DNA from: Rhodoblastus sp963736175
Lineage (GTDB): Bacteria > Pseudomonadota > Alphaproteobacteria > Rhizobiales > Beijerinckiaceae
DNA: 64,000 bases
Reading direction: 5' to 3'
Assembly (NCBI GenBank): GCA_963736175.1
Contig: CAVTNU010000006.1
Coordinates: forward strand, 11,082-75,081
In this document: piece by piece, positions 1-8,127 of the stretch
Numbering within the stretch: position 1 is the stretch's first letter
Layout of the letters: every line of letters begins with the position of its first letter
Program-made: the position numbers and the translations under genes
Notes under the pieces: generated by a model
Told to the model about the DNA's origin: nothing
The model's database searches: none
Seen by the model: the letters and a program-made list of their open reading frames with translations, nothing else

Positions 1-165
1 ATAATCTTTGTTCCACCCCTGCTCCAAGGCTGAACAAGAGGCGGCAATGCGATCCCTGCGCAAACTTGCCTGATGCGCTTCCCACGCTGGCGCCGCCCAA
101 TCGATCATCGCGACCAATCCCACGAAGGCAGCCAAAAAAATTAGTGCTGGCTTCAAAGACTTCAT
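1..165 (-). CDS. Partial membrane-anchored hypothetical protein (C-terminus off the window)
   Basis: An open frame runs on the minus strand from an ATG at 165 to the window edge without a stop (55 codons seen). Residues 5-22 are hydrophobic and alanine/leucine/valine rich, so it looks like a signal peptide or single N-terminal membrane anchor, followed by a charged segment. The ATG overlaps the TGA of the ClpP-like gene as ATGA, so the two are probably translationally coupled and co-transcribed. The family is not recognised. Confidence 0.5.
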   Translation of the reverse strand, partial: MKSLKPALIFLAAFVGLVAMIDWAAPAWEAHQASLRRDRIAASCSALEQGWNKDY

Positions 166-1253
166 CGGGGGACTGGCCCGGGAACGGCGTCGACGGGCTT
201 CGCGTTGGCGGGCTGTCCTCGCTTGATGCTTTCTGCTTCTTCCGGCGAAATCCAGCGTTTAAAGTCCATCGGCAAAGGATACCGCCAATTCCACTCCTTC
301 GTGAGGTCAGCCGATTCTGGTGGGTGACCATTTTTCACTGTGAAACCAACGTCGCCGACGCACTGGCTTCCGACCGACGTGTCAAACCCGTATTTTGAGC
401 ATTGTTCTGCAATCTTGCTGTTAATGCGCTCGATCGTAGCGGAATCGGCATCCCACATAATTGATGCGGAAATTTGGCCTCCGCATTTTTGGCGCTTGAA
501 TAATTCCTCAGGCGAAGGGGACTTGCTCGGTTTGCCGCAAATGTCGTCAATTTTTCCTTGCCTACTCCTGTACTCGGCGCTGGTAAGGTGGTAGGCGCGC
601 GCTTTCTTGGCGATTTCAAGTTCTTCATAAGCGGGATCTTCCGTGGCGAAAAATCCTAGACGCTTCGCCTCGTCAGTGCTGAGCCGCTTAATTTCGTCGG
701 GACCGACGGTTCCCATGATGTGAAAAACCTCTTCGGATATATTCATTTCGGCCAAATAAGCCCGAACCTCGGCCATGAGTTTTTTGTACCGCGCATCTGC
801 TTCGGACATGGTTGAGGTCGTCGAATCCACGAAATAGGGGCGATGAATGCCCACGTCGAAAATGAGCCGGCTGACCGCCCCGGCGGCAACCAGCACACAT
901 GCGGAATAACATGGCTCCAAGTGATAACTGCCAATCCATCCTTCAGTGCGTCGAAGTTCACGACCGATCTGCATGGCCGCTCGAACGTCGCCACCCATGC
1001 TCGATATGGAAACTTGAGGCTCGATCAGCTTTCCCGTTCGGCTAGCCTCGCTGAGCAGAATGGAGCTGAACGCGTCCGCATCCGCTTGAGTGATCGGCCC
1101 GATGATGGTCAACCTTATCGGGCAATGCCCGCGAATTTCGTGGCCGTCGCATGGCGCTTCGAGCGTCACATGCACTCCGCTTTTTCTCGCTAATGCCGGA
1201 GCTGCAAAGACCGCCGCGAGCGCGGCTAATAGATAAAAATCCGATCGATACAT
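162..1253 (-). CDS. Secreted ClpP/crotonase-fold protein (COG3904-like)
   Basis: 363 residues with an N-terminal signal peptide (about 1-22, ending ALA-R), so it is predicted to be exported. Residues 45-200 have ClpP/SppA-like features: a glycine-rich strand-turn SSMGGDV near 84-90, a Ser-containing CYSAC motif with Ser117 as the possible nucleophile, and GIHRP near 135-139. These motifs resemble those of predicted periplasmic proteins of the COG3904 type. The C-terminal 140 residues contain scattered cysteines and no recognised domain. Whether it is an active peptidase cannot be told from sequence. It sits upstream of, and overlaps by 4 bp, a small membrane protein gene. The region is less GC-rich than the rest of the window. 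Confidence 0.7.
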   Translation of the reverse strand: MYRSDFYLLAALAAVFAAPALARKSGVHVTLEAPCDGHEIRGHCPIRLTIIGPITQADADAFSSILLSEASRTGKLIEPQVSISSMGGDVRAAMQIGRELRRTEGWIGSYHLEPCYSACVLVAAGAVSRLIFDVGIHRPYFVDSTTSTMSEADARYKKLMAEVRAYLAEMNISEEVFHIMGTVGPDEIKRLSTDEAKRLGFFATEDPAYEELEIAKKARAYHLTSAEYRSRQGKIDDICGKPSKSPSPEELFKRQKCGGQISASIMWDADSATIERINSKIAEQCSKYGFDTSVGSQCVGDVGFTVKNGHPPESADLTKEWNWRYPLPMDFKRWISPEEAESIKRGQPANAKPVDAVPGPVPR

Positions 1254-1371
1254 TTTTTCATTTCAAATCCCGCCCCATCACAAACGGCAAGCTTCGCTTC
1301 AGCGTGGAACATTGACCAGCGTTCAGCAGAGTTAGTTGCAAATAGTCGTGGAATTCCCCGAGCCGGTCGGC

Positions 1372-1707
1372 CTAGTCCGGCAAATAGTCGGAGCCGCAGG
1401 GGCGGTTGAGGTGATGCTCTGCTGAACGGGCGGCGGAGACGGAGAATAGACGACAGGTGGGGGAGCGTTCAGAAGCATCTCCTCCGTGAGCCTTCGATTG
1501 CCGTATTCGACGAATGCAATCTAGAAGGTGCTGCGTTCCCGGTTGCTCGCCGCTTTCCAAGCAGTACCGCCTTCCGGCGATATTCAGCTGCGCAAATTTG
1601 GCTTCCATTGCAGCATTTTCTTGCGCTGCGATACGCTGCTGCTCCGCCGCAGACATGCATCCGGCGAGCATTAAGGGGATGAGCAGGAAAGCAATTTTCG
1701 CGGTCAT
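1372..1707 (-). CDS. Small putative lipoprotein
   Basis: Start chosen at the internal ATG at 1707 because it gives a proper lipoprotein signal: a short charged N-terminus, a hydrophobic stretch and an LAGC lipobox (about residues 13-16). The longer frame to 1806 adds an unconvincing extension. The mature part has a CxxxGxxPGT...C pattern (YCLESGEQPGT then LLDC) of a kind seen in small alphaproteobacterial envelope proteins, and a weakly conserved proline/serine-rich tail. Length is 111 residues. Function unknown. It is transcribed in the same direction as the ClpP-like gene downstream, with a gap of about 120 bp. Confidence 0.55.
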   Translation of the reverse strand: MTAKIAFLLIPLMLAGCMSAAEQQRIAAQENAAMEAKFAQLNIAGRRYCLESGEQPGTQHLLDCIRRIRQSKAHGGDASERSPTCRLFSVSAARSAEHHLNRPCGSDYLPD

Positions 1708-1823
1708 TATCGAAATCCATTTATTTGCGATTAGCGGCGCAGCGCCAAAAAAGCTAAGGCCAAGCAATCGAATGTAACTTAAAAGCGGTCGCCTTAAAAC
1801 CTGCAATCCGCTGGATTGCGTTC

Positions 1824-2051
1824 GTGAAAAGGACGCATAAAGGCCCCCTAAGAGATGTCTTGGCGATGAACATGCGCCGGTTACGTGCTGCGCGAGGCCT
1901 CAGCCAAGAAGCCCTCGCGCACGAATGCGGGATCAACCGGACTTATCTCAGCGCGGTTGAACGGGCCGAACGCAATGTATCGGTCGACAATATCGCCCGG
2001 ATTGCGATGGGCCTCCAGGTCGAGCCATGGACGCTGCTCAAGGACGACTAA
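1824..2051 (+). CDS. XRE-family helix-turn-helix regulator
   Basis: 75 residues forming essentially one Cro/C1-type HTH domain. The pattern LRAARGLSQEALAHECGINRTYLS followed by a VERAERN turn is typical of this family. The GTG start at 1824 is preferred over ATG 1866 because residues from about 9 onward (LRDVLAMNMRRLR) already align with the first HTH helix of related proteins. A protein of only a DNA-binding domain suggests a repressor or an antitoxin/phage-type regulator. It is divergent from the lipoprotein gene and precedes poorly conserved reading frames, so its target is unknown. Confidence 0.75.
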   Translation: MKRTHKGPLRDVLAMNMRRLRAARGLSQEALAHECGINRTYLSAVERAERNVSVDNIARIAMGLQVEPWTLLKDD

Positions 2052-2069
2052 ACGCGCGATATCGCGCAA

Positions 2070-3101
2070 TTGGACTATCCTGGGATGCAGGAAGTCAATG
2101 CGCATGGTCGCGATGAGGCGAGTCATTTTGCGGCGCTGACCAAGGGCGCCGAGAGGAGCCATGGCATCCTGCGAATGATCTCTTTGACGCTCGGGGCGGA
2201 TAAATATGATTGGGACAAGATCGGCTCCAATCTCGCCAACCGCATCTTGCATCAGGCGAACGTCATCGACTATGCCTCGACGTTCCCCAATGAGGTCACA
2301 GGTGTTTTGGACAAGCAGCGCGTCGCCAAGCTGATCGGCGACGCCGCTGAAACCGTAAGGGAAGACGTCAATGCCACAATCGAAGGCGGCTCCGTTGGAC
2401 GTTCCGAAGGAATGGGGCGACAACAATTATTGGCCGAGCGAAATCCCGTCGCGGAAGAACCGTCAGGCGCTTCAGGATTATCGCAAGAGCGCGGAGAAGT
2501 TTCCGGCTGGCTCGATGCGCGCGGAAATCCTGAAGGAGCTGGACGCCCGCCTCCAGGGGGAGAACCCCCGGTAAAGCCGGGCTTCGGCGAGGACAAGCCC
2601 TATCCGCACGTCTATGGTGACTTGCTCCGCAAGAAACCGCGCGAACGCGATCGCCTCGACCGTCTGCGTCCTAAAAGTTTGCTGGCCCAATTCCCGGCGC
2701 GCGGTAGCCCCGCAAGTCCGGCACTATGGCGAAATCACGCGCCCCGCAGGCCGCGCAATGGAACCTACGAGCGCGGCCAATGTCAGGAAACAAGCGTGCC
2801 TATCCGGATAACGCAGACACCCACTACATATAGAGGGGGCCGCGCGCTCGATGCAACGGCAGAGATCGGCGGAAAGCGGAAGACCCAGAGCGCCACCAGC
2901 AACGGCGGCTTAATATTGCAAATTGCGGACATAGGCGGAGATTTTCAACTCCGCAGTGCCGCCGGCTGTCGGTGTGCCACCTCGATCTCTTACGCAGGTG
3001 ACAAGTTGCGCGAACAAAAACATGGTACATGGAATTGCATTTTGTTTAATAGCTATGGCATCCATAGCGACCATGGGTGGGGCCATGAGCCAGTATTTTG
3101 A
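2070..3101 (+). CDS. Doubtful ORF; only its first ~105 codons look protein-like
   Basis: The frame opens with TTG at 2070 (first ATG at 2085), in the same frame as the XRE gene and 18 bases after its stop. Residues 5-105 have balanced, protein-like composition (for example ISLTLGADKYDWDKIG and VLDKQRVAKLIGDAAETV). From about 2400 on, the composition becomes Pro/Gly/Arg-rich and another frame (2371-2574) looks better. I read it as a remnant or as a shorter gene whose end has decayed. No family recognised, and no ribosome-binding site is evident. Confidence 0.25.
   Translation: MDYPGMQEVNAHGRDEASHFAALTKGAERSHGILRMISLTLGADKYDWDKIGSNLANRILHQANVIDYASTFPNEVTGVLDKQRVAKLIGDAAETVREDVNATIEGGSVGRSEGMGRQQLLAERNPVAEEPSGASGLSQERGEVSGWLDARGNPEGAGRPPPGGEPPVKPGFGEDKPYPHVYGDLLRKKPRERDRLDRLRPKSLLAQFPARGSPASPALWRNHAPRRPRNGTYERGQCQETSVPIRITQTPTTYRGGRALDATAEIGGKRKTQSATSNGGLILQIADIGGDFQLRSAAGCRCATSISYAGDKLREQKHGTWNCILFNSYGIHSDHGWGHEPVF
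2371..2574 (+). CDS. Small hypothetical protein
   Basis: 67 codons from ATG 2371. The translation has realistic composition with an aromatic/acidic N-terminal part (PKEWGDNNYWPSEIP) and a Lys/Arg/Glu helical end (RAEILKELDARL). It overlaps the weaker 2070 frame and looks like the better coding frame here. No family recognised and no clear ribosome-binding site. It lies in a region of broken frames downstream of the XRE regulator. Confidence 0.4.
   Translation: MPQSKAAPLDVPKEWGDNNYWPSEIPSRKNRQALQDYRKSAEKFPAGSMRAEILKELDARLQGENPR
2796..2831 (+). repeat. Dispersed repeat, copy 1 (inverted relative to 6290-6327)
   Basis: This 36-base stretch beginning GTGCC and ending CTACATAT recurs as its reverse complement at 6290-6327. 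The copies differ by two substitutions and a 2-base indel. In both places the short frames end in the same way (tyrosine-proline ... asparagine-alanine ... threonine-histidine-tyrosine). They may therefore be ends of a mobile or gene-remnant sequence. Confidence 0.65.
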
Positions 3102-3635
3102 TAATGTAGTTGATGCCGGATGGCGGCTTAGAAACTTTTTTTTGATTTGGAAGGCCGCGTCAATCGCCTCAAGTATTGGTTTGGACAGTTGTGTTTGTTG
3201 TTAGCAATCCCGTTCGCCATTTGGCTAATTCTTGGAGTTTCACATAAGCTTATCGGAGTTTTAGATGTCATCGTTGCATTCATCGCAGCGCCGGCACTGT
3301 TTCTTGTAGGCTTGTGGTCAGGTTTGGTGCTCGGCGTGAAACGTTTGCATGACCGCGACAAGAGCGCTCTGTGGATTTTACTCTTCTATGGCGTGCCTTT
3401 GATATGCCAGGGGATTGAAGGCGCGTTCGCGGGTTCTGGAATCTCCTTTGCCGATGGCATAATTAAGTTCGGAGTGAGCGCGAAATTCTTGGCCCCCAAC
3501 GTTAATTTGGGACTTGTCAGCAACGCAGTCCGCATCGTTTCCATTGTCGTCTTCAGTTGGACATTTATCGAGCTTGGGCTTCGTCGCGGGATTGAAGGTG
3601 GAAATTTGTACGGCGATGATCCGAGTTGGCGCTGA
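3085..3635 (+). pseudogene. DUF805 membrane protein, frameshifted at an 8-T run
   Basis: The frame from a TTG at 3147 encodes a typical DUF805 (YhaH-type) inner-membrane protein: the EGRVNRLKYW opening, several hydrophobic segments and the conserved KRLHDRDKSALW motif. Its natural N-terminus appears to begin at ATG 3085 in another frame (MSQYFDNVV...RNFF). That frame joins the DUF805 frame if one T is added to, or re-read in, the run at 3136-3143. Either the gene carries a one-base indel, uses -1 slippage at the T run, or starts late at 3147 and lacks the first ~20 residues. Function of DUF805 proteins is poorly defined. Confidence 0.6.
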
Positions 3636-3673
3636 AGGCTGTCACCCATCGTCACACTGGAAGAATGGCAGAG

Positions 3674-3698
3674 CCGTTTTGCAGTGTCGGCAAAACGG
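3674..3698. other. Perfect 9-bp hairpin
   Basis: CCGTTTTGC (3674-3682) and GCAAAACGG (3690-3698) are perfect inverted repeats around a 7-base loop. No T run follows on either strand, so it is not an ordinary intrinsic terminator. It lies about 40 bp after the DUF805 stop and directly before a dispersed repeat. Confidence 0.6.
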
Positions 3699-3700
3699 TC

Positions 3701-3738
3701 ATGAAGAGACGATCGCCAACCCCATCAGGAGGGTCAGC
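3701..3738 (+). repeat. Diverged dispersed repeat, copy 1
   Basis: Aligns without gaps to 6198-6235 with 30 of 38 positions identical by eye; shared cores are AGACG, TCGCC, TCAGGA and GGTCAGC. Both copies lie in gene-poor spacers of the accessory region. The second copy falls in a short open frame, so this may be remnants of one gene family. Confidence 0.45.
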
Positions 3739-3952
3739 TTGCGGTCAGCGCCGACCGGCAGGAAGCGGCGGATTGCAGTCATAGGGCGAGGGTCTGGTTC
3801 GAGACTGAGAACGGACCGATACGCCGGCGCGATCAATTAATCGACCGAGCGGTAACTTCACGCTATGCAACACTCAAACGCCGCCGGATTGTTGCGGTGG
3901 CACCTAAGCCTGGCGGAAATTTCATTTCCGTCCATCCAAAAAGGCTAAGTCA

Positions 3953-5302
3953 ATGTATTACGCTACGAACTTTTCCATTCCGCGCAAAGCACTAGCTTTG
4001 GTCGCGTTCTTATCGTTTTTCCCGGTGGCGTTGCCCACGGCGCAAGCCGCCGACACCATTCCAATAAAAATTGTCCCCGAAAAGGATTTGCTGGTCGATC
4101 CGATGACTGGAGCCGGAGCCTTCGCCTGGAGCGAAGATTCCAAAGCAATCGCCTATGTCAAATGGCTTTCTGGCCATATTGGCATCATCAATGTGGAAAC
4201 CAGCGAAGACCGAGAAGTTCCCAATTTCCAGATGAATGGCGCCACCGCGCTCGTCATGAGCCAAGACGGAACATTAGTCGCCTTATCATCCGGGACCGAG
4301 CTGATTATCATGCGTGTTCCCGACGGTCAGGTGATCGGCTATCACGCGGCCTTTAAGGACCCGCCAGGCTCGCCCCGAATTGGGCACGCCATGGCCTTCG
4401 TCGAGCATGACACGAAGCTCGTCGTTGAAAATTCGAATACGGGTAAATTCTTACTCAAGGGCCGTCACGTCGATGGCGTCGCCTTGCCCAATCCCACGAA
4501 AGACGGCGTAGTCCTGCTAACCGTCTACGACATAGCCACAAAGACGCTGACCCCACTCTTTTCTTCTTCCTATAATGAAGACCTGAAGAGGGAGTATCCA
4601 AGCGCAAATACCGGTCAATTCTACAATTCCGGCGCAAAACTCTTTTTCGTTTACGTTTGGCAACGGGAGCGCGAGCGCGCAATCGATCCACCCAATGTTG
4701 ATCTCAGCAAGGACAATCAACGATTGGGATCCGAAACCTCCTTGTTTGTTGTCAACCGTCCGTCGACCTGCAACGTGGTCAATCTGAGCAATGGACTAGA
4801 CAAAATCAGCGTGCGCACGATGGATTTCCCCCCGCCCGGGCAAGAAACGTTGGACGGTTCGCGCGATATCGGCACCTGCGAATATTCTGTCCCAGCGGAT
4901 CGGCTCCTTGTCACGAAACGCCGTCCAATTCCATGGGATTCTGATTCGCGCGGCGGTCCGTGGTTGGCGAAGTGGAAGGAGATATATTACGAAACGCATG
5001 GGTTTGATCCGGCGAGCCCTGTAATCGCCTTCGCAAAACCGCCGAAATGGATCAGCGGCGAAATGGTCGAGGTGGGAGTTCACCCCACCAAACCCTGGGA
5101 GTTATTTCTTAGCGAGCCTTCGGACGATGGCCGCCGGTTCATGATGTTATGGGATCTGACCAACGGCCAAATGATAGGTCAGACGGACGAAAAGCCGGTT
5201 GGAAGAATGACTAAATGCCTTCTGTCGCCGGACGGCCGCCGGATCGCCTGCCAAAAGGTTGGGTATGTAATTTCTGTCTATACAATTCTGTCTAGGCAAT
5301 AA
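3953..5302 (+). CDS. Secreted beta-propeller-like hypothetical protein
   Basis: 449 residues with a clear signal peptide (about 1-32, hydrophobic core then AQAA). The mature protein shows repeated strand-like units of WD40/YVTN/TolB-like character: AWSEDSKAIAYVKW, VMSQDGTLVALSSG, LFLSEPSDDGRRFMMLWDL and LLSPDGRRIACQKVG, each an SxDG turn followed by hydrophobic strands. This suggests a periplasmic or extracellular beta-propeller used for binding rather than catalysis. It stands alone between two intergenic regions. No catalytic motif and no specific family recognised. Confidence 0.6.
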   Translation: MYYATNFSIPRKALALVAFLSFFPVALPTAQAADTIPIKIVPEKDLLVDPMTGAGAFAWSEDSKAIAYVKWLSGHIGIINVETSEDREVPNFQMNGATALVMSQDGTLVALSSGTELIIMRVPDGQVIGYHAAFKDPPGSPRIGHAMAFVEHDTKLVVENSNTGKFLLKGRHVDGVALPNPTKDGVVLLTVYDIATKTLTPLFSSSYNEDLKREYPSANTGQFYNSGAKLFFVYVWQRERERAIDPPNVDLSKDNQRLGSETSLFVVNRPSTCNVVNLSNGLDKISVRTMDFPPPGQETLDGSRDIGTCEYSVPADRLLVTKRRPIPWDSDSRGGPWLAKWKEIYYETHGFDPASPVIAFAKPPKWISGEMVEVGVHPTKPWELFLSEPSDDGRRFMMLWDLTNGQMIGQTDEKPVGRMTKCLLSPDGRRIACQKVGYVISVYTILSRQ

Positions 5303-5551
5303 AATCAATGGCATCATCGGCTCCTGTCTCAACACGAGCGCCGGTTCATTTTGCTGTCGGAACGTCCGCTAAGTGTGCGACAGCCGCCGACGGGACCTTT
5401 ATGTCGTGAGACCGCAATGCGCCGATGGCCGACGATCCCCGGCGGGCAGGAATCGGCGGTTCTCGGACCGTCTATGCCCGCGCCGTGAATGACCGCTGCT
5501 GCGGATCGAGCGGACATGCAATGCCAGCGTCCAACAGAGTTCAAATAATAA

Positions 5552-6058
5552 TTATTTTGGTTCTAAGCTTTTCACGATCGCGCGAACGTCAACCCTGCAG
5601 CTGGCATTAATATCGTTACCAAATTTACCGAGGGCCTTGAAAAATGCAGCTCCCCTATTCGATAACGGGATATCACTTTTGCTCCCATAGTAAACGCTAC
5701 TCTCAGCTGTCCTCGCCAATAATGTAAGATATGCGTTTTGTCTATATATCGTAGCGAATGTCGTCCTGCCTACAATATTGTCGTCGCCAACGCTTTTCGA
5801 CACAGAAACAACACACGAGCATTTGATATCTGACCGAATAGATATCATGCATTCAAGATACACTTCGTGTTCAGTGCCGTCCAACGCGTTGTCTTGCGCC
5901 GCACTTGCGGTAGCTAAGCTGACCATGCCGATTAGCCCCAGCACCGCAGCTACCAAAAAGCGCCCGATTTCACCGGAAAATTTTGCTTTGCCCGGTGCGG
6001 TGCTGCTACTCGAAGCAGCCACCGCTTTGAGGGAATCAAAAATCGGCTGTCTGTTCAT
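5552..6058 (-). CDS. Exported small hypothetical protein
   Basis: The ATG at 6058 gives 168 residues; an in-frame ATG at 6121 would add 21. A strongly hydrophobic segment (about residues 32-54, FLVAAVLGLIGMVSLATASAAQ) ends like a signal peptide cleavage site, with a 30-residue polar lead in front of it. The remaining part contains three cysteines (ECMIS, KCSC), a serine-rich middle and a C-terminal helix. This resembles small rhizobial periplasmic proteins but no family is recognised. No good ribosome-binding site supports either start. The 250 bases on its 3-prime side hold nothing clear. Confidence 0.5.
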   Translation of the reverse strand: MNRQPIFDSLKAVAASSSSTAPGKAKFSGEIGRFLVAAVLGLIGMVSLATASAAQDNALDGTEHEVYLECMISIRSDIKCSCVVSVSKSVGDDNIVGRTTFATIYRQNAYLTLLARTAESSVYYGSKSDIPLSNRGAAFFKALGKFGNDINASCRVDVRAIVKSLEPK

Positions 6059-6190
6059 TCGGTCGCGGCTTTGGCTGAAATGGCTGCGGGCAGATGATAG
6101 CGACCGATCCGCATGCCGCAAACCGTTTCATCAAGATTCAACCGCATTGGGCAGTGCCGAAAATCCCTCAAACATCTGCGATGGCGGCTA

Positions 6191-6313
6191 ATGGCTAATG
6201 ATAAGACGGTCGCCGACCTTCTCAGGATGGTCAGCAATGAGCCGAACGCGGCCCATCAGGCGGTCTCGATCTGGCTCGCCGCTAAGTCCATATGTAGTGG
6301 GTGCCTGCGTTAA
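6191..6313 (+). CDS. Possible 40-residue ORF or gene remnant
   Basis: ATG at 6191 opens a frame with good protein-like composition (DKTVADLLRMVSNEPNAAHQ) for about 33 codons; the end (SICSGCLR) runs into the inverted repeat copy. There is no clear ribosome-binding site. The similarity of its DNA to 3701-3738 suggests that both are fragments of one lost gene. Confidence 0.25.
   Translation: MANDKTVADLLRMVSNEPNAAHQAVSIWLAAKSICSGCLR
6198..6235 (+). repeat. Diverged dispersed repeat, copy 2
   Basis: Direct-orientation counterpart of 3701-3738 (30 of 38 identical by eye). It lies inside the small frame 6191-6313. Confidence 0.45.
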
Positions 6314-6327
6314 CCGGATAGAGGCAC
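6290..6327 (-). repeat. Dispersed repeat, copy 2 (inverted relative to 2796-2831)
   Basis: Reverse complement of the 2796-2831 repeat, with two substitutions and a 2-base insertion. Read on the minus strand it also contains the short complementary words GTGCC and GGCAC, so a weak hairpin is possible. Together the two copies bracket about 3.5 kb. Confidence 0.65.
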
Positions 6328-6646
6328 GGAAACAAGGTTGAGTCGGGCAGGCCGATAGCAACGAACGCCACCACGCCCGAATGCTGGGCGGCGCCGCAGA
6401 CGGGACAGACTTCGGCCAGGCCCTTGGCCTTCATCGCGGCTATAGTCGGGGCTTGGGTTGGCATATTCGCTTGCATGGGCGCGGATTCTCATCGAAAAAA
6501 ACGCGATGGCGCCCGTCCGCAAATTTACCCGGCGTTTCCCCGAATTCCGTCCATTTGCTTCCCCCATGCTTCCCCGACGAAACCTGGCCCCAGAAAAGCG
6601 AAGGCCTCGGAAGCTGAAATAATCAGCGTTTCCAAGGCCTTCGAAA

Positions 6647-6721
<75 letters not shown>

Positions 6722-6825
6722 GAAACCGGCGACCGGTCCGTTGAGGTGCGGCGTGTATATATATTATGCCTCCCCCGCGCAAGCCGGGCAGGGGAAAAAT
6801 CGCGATCCCGGCGCGTCAACCTGCT

Positions 6826-8025
6826 CTAATAGGTTTCGACATGGTAACGGCCGCTTTCACGCATTGTCGCGCGCAAGTCCCGCCATGCGACGCCGACGCC
6901 CCGGCAAATATCGTCAAGCGCGGCGTCGACGCCTTGCTCCATGCCTTTCAGGCCGCAGATGTAGATATGGGTGGCGTCCGAGCCGAGCAGGCTCGAAACC
7001 AGGTCGGCTTGCTCGCGCATGAGATCCTGCACATAGGTTTTCGGTTGGCCTTCGACGCGCGAATAGGCGAAAAACTTCGCCAGCAGGGCGTCCGGCACTT
7101 TCTGCAGCGGTCCGAAATAGGGCAGGTCTTCCGGCCGGCGCGCCCCGAAGAACAGCACGAAACGGCCGGGAGCGTTGGGCATGATGCGCCGCTTCCATTC
7201 GGTGAAGCCGCGAAACGGCGCGGCGCCCGTGCCGGTGCAGATCATGATGACATTGGCGAGCGGGTCGTTCGGCATCAGGAAGGTCGCGCCGAACGGGCCC
7301 GTCACTTCGACTTTGTCGCCCTTCTTCAGGTCGCAGATGTAATTGGAGCAAACGCCGTTCGCTTCGCGTTTCACCGTCAACGACAGATTGTTGTGGTTGG
7401 GCCGTTCGCCGTGGCGCGGGCTGGCGATTGAATAGAGTCTGATGCGGTGCGGTTGGCCCTGGGCGTCAACGCCCGGCGGTATGACGCCGATCGACTGGCC
7501 TTCGAGCACCGGAAACGGTTGATCGCCGAAGTCGAGAATCACATGGCGGACGTCGTTGTCGGCGTGCTCGGCTGTCAGACGATAGGCGCCGGTGACGGCA
7601 GCGATCGCCGGCTTGACGCGATTGTAGAGATTGACCGAGGGCTTCGACGCCGTGAATGGGGCGACCGACTTGCCGCCGACGCCGCCGTGCGCCCGCGCGA
7701 TAATGGCCTCGACCTCGTCTTCGATGGCTTCGATGGAGCTCTGCGGCGCATCCGCCTGTTCGATCGGCTTTGGCAGATCGGACCAGGAATATTGTTCGTC
7801 CAGCGTGTAGGGCGCCCCGACATAGCGCCAATTGTCGATCGCGCCGGTCGGACAGGGCGGCACGCAAGCCATACAGAAATTGCATTTGCCGGCCTCCACC
7901 ACGTAGTTGTTGGCGTCATGCGTGATGGCGTCGACCGGACAAGCCTCCTCGCAGGTATTGCAGCGGATGCAGATTTCCGGATCGATGAGATGCTGTTTCT
8001 GGATCGTTACGGTCATGGCGGACAT
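6826..8025 (-). CDS. boxA: Benzoyl-CoA 2,3-epoxidase reductase component BoxA
   Basis: 399 residues. BoxA carries electrons from NADPH to the di-iron epoxidase BoxB, which turns benzoyl-CoA into its 2,3-epoxide. The N-terminus has two 4Fe-4S ferredoxin motifs (Cys19/22/25/29 and Cys48/51/54/58, each ending CP). A ferredoxin-NADP reductase-type module follows, with the FAD-binding RLYSIASP motif, GVCSNY, the nucleotide-binding ICTGTGAAPFRG and a C-terminal aromatic residue (HVETY). Length and domain order match BoxA. A second ATG three codons in (8016) is an equally possible start. It is the last gene of the boxC-boxB-boxA unit, about 100 bp after boxB. Confidence 0.95.
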   Translation of the reverse strand: MSAMTVTIQKQHLIDPEICIRCNTCEEACPVDAITHDANNYVVEAGKCNFCMACVPPCPTGAIDNWRYVGAPYTLDEQYSWSDLPKPIEQADAPQSSIEAIEDEVEAIIARAHGGVGGKSVAPFTASKPSVNLYNRVKPAIAAVTGAYRLTAEHADNDVRHVILDFGDQPFPVLEGQSIGVIPPGVDAQGQPHRIRLYSIASPRHGERPNHNNLSLTVKREANGVCSNYICDLKKGDKVEVTGPFGATFLMPNDPLANVIMICTGTGAAPFRGFTEWKRRIMPNAPGRFVLFFGARRPEDLPYFGPLQKVPDALLAKFFAYSRVEGQPKTYVQDLMREQADLVSSLLGSDATHIYICGLKGMEQGVDAALDDICRGVGVAWRDLRATMRESGRYHVETY

Positions 8026-8127
8026 CTCGATATAGGCATTGGTTGCGGCGAAGGGCGGCGCGCGAAGGCGAAAGCCGGATGGGTTTTCGTCATCCGGATC
8101 TCGCCCGCCGTCACGCCTGCTCGCCGG

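Larger units (their letters stand above)
3636..3952. other. Intergenic stretch without a convincing gene
   Basis: About 317 bases between the DUF805 gene and the secreted propeller-like protein. It holds a perfect 9-bp hairpin (3674-3698), one copy of a dispersed repeat (3701-3738) and otherwise short frames of poor composition. A purine-rich AAGG lies just before the ATG at 3953. Confidence 0.6.
6059..6646. other. Gene-poor spacer with repeat copies
   Basis: About 590 bases between the exported hypothetical gene and tRNA-Val. It contains two repeat copies (6198-6235 and 6290-6327) and short frames on both strands that look like remnants. One minus-strand frame (6282-6476) has a CPVCG motif and ends with the same residues as the frame at 2796-2831. 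Confidence 0.5.
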
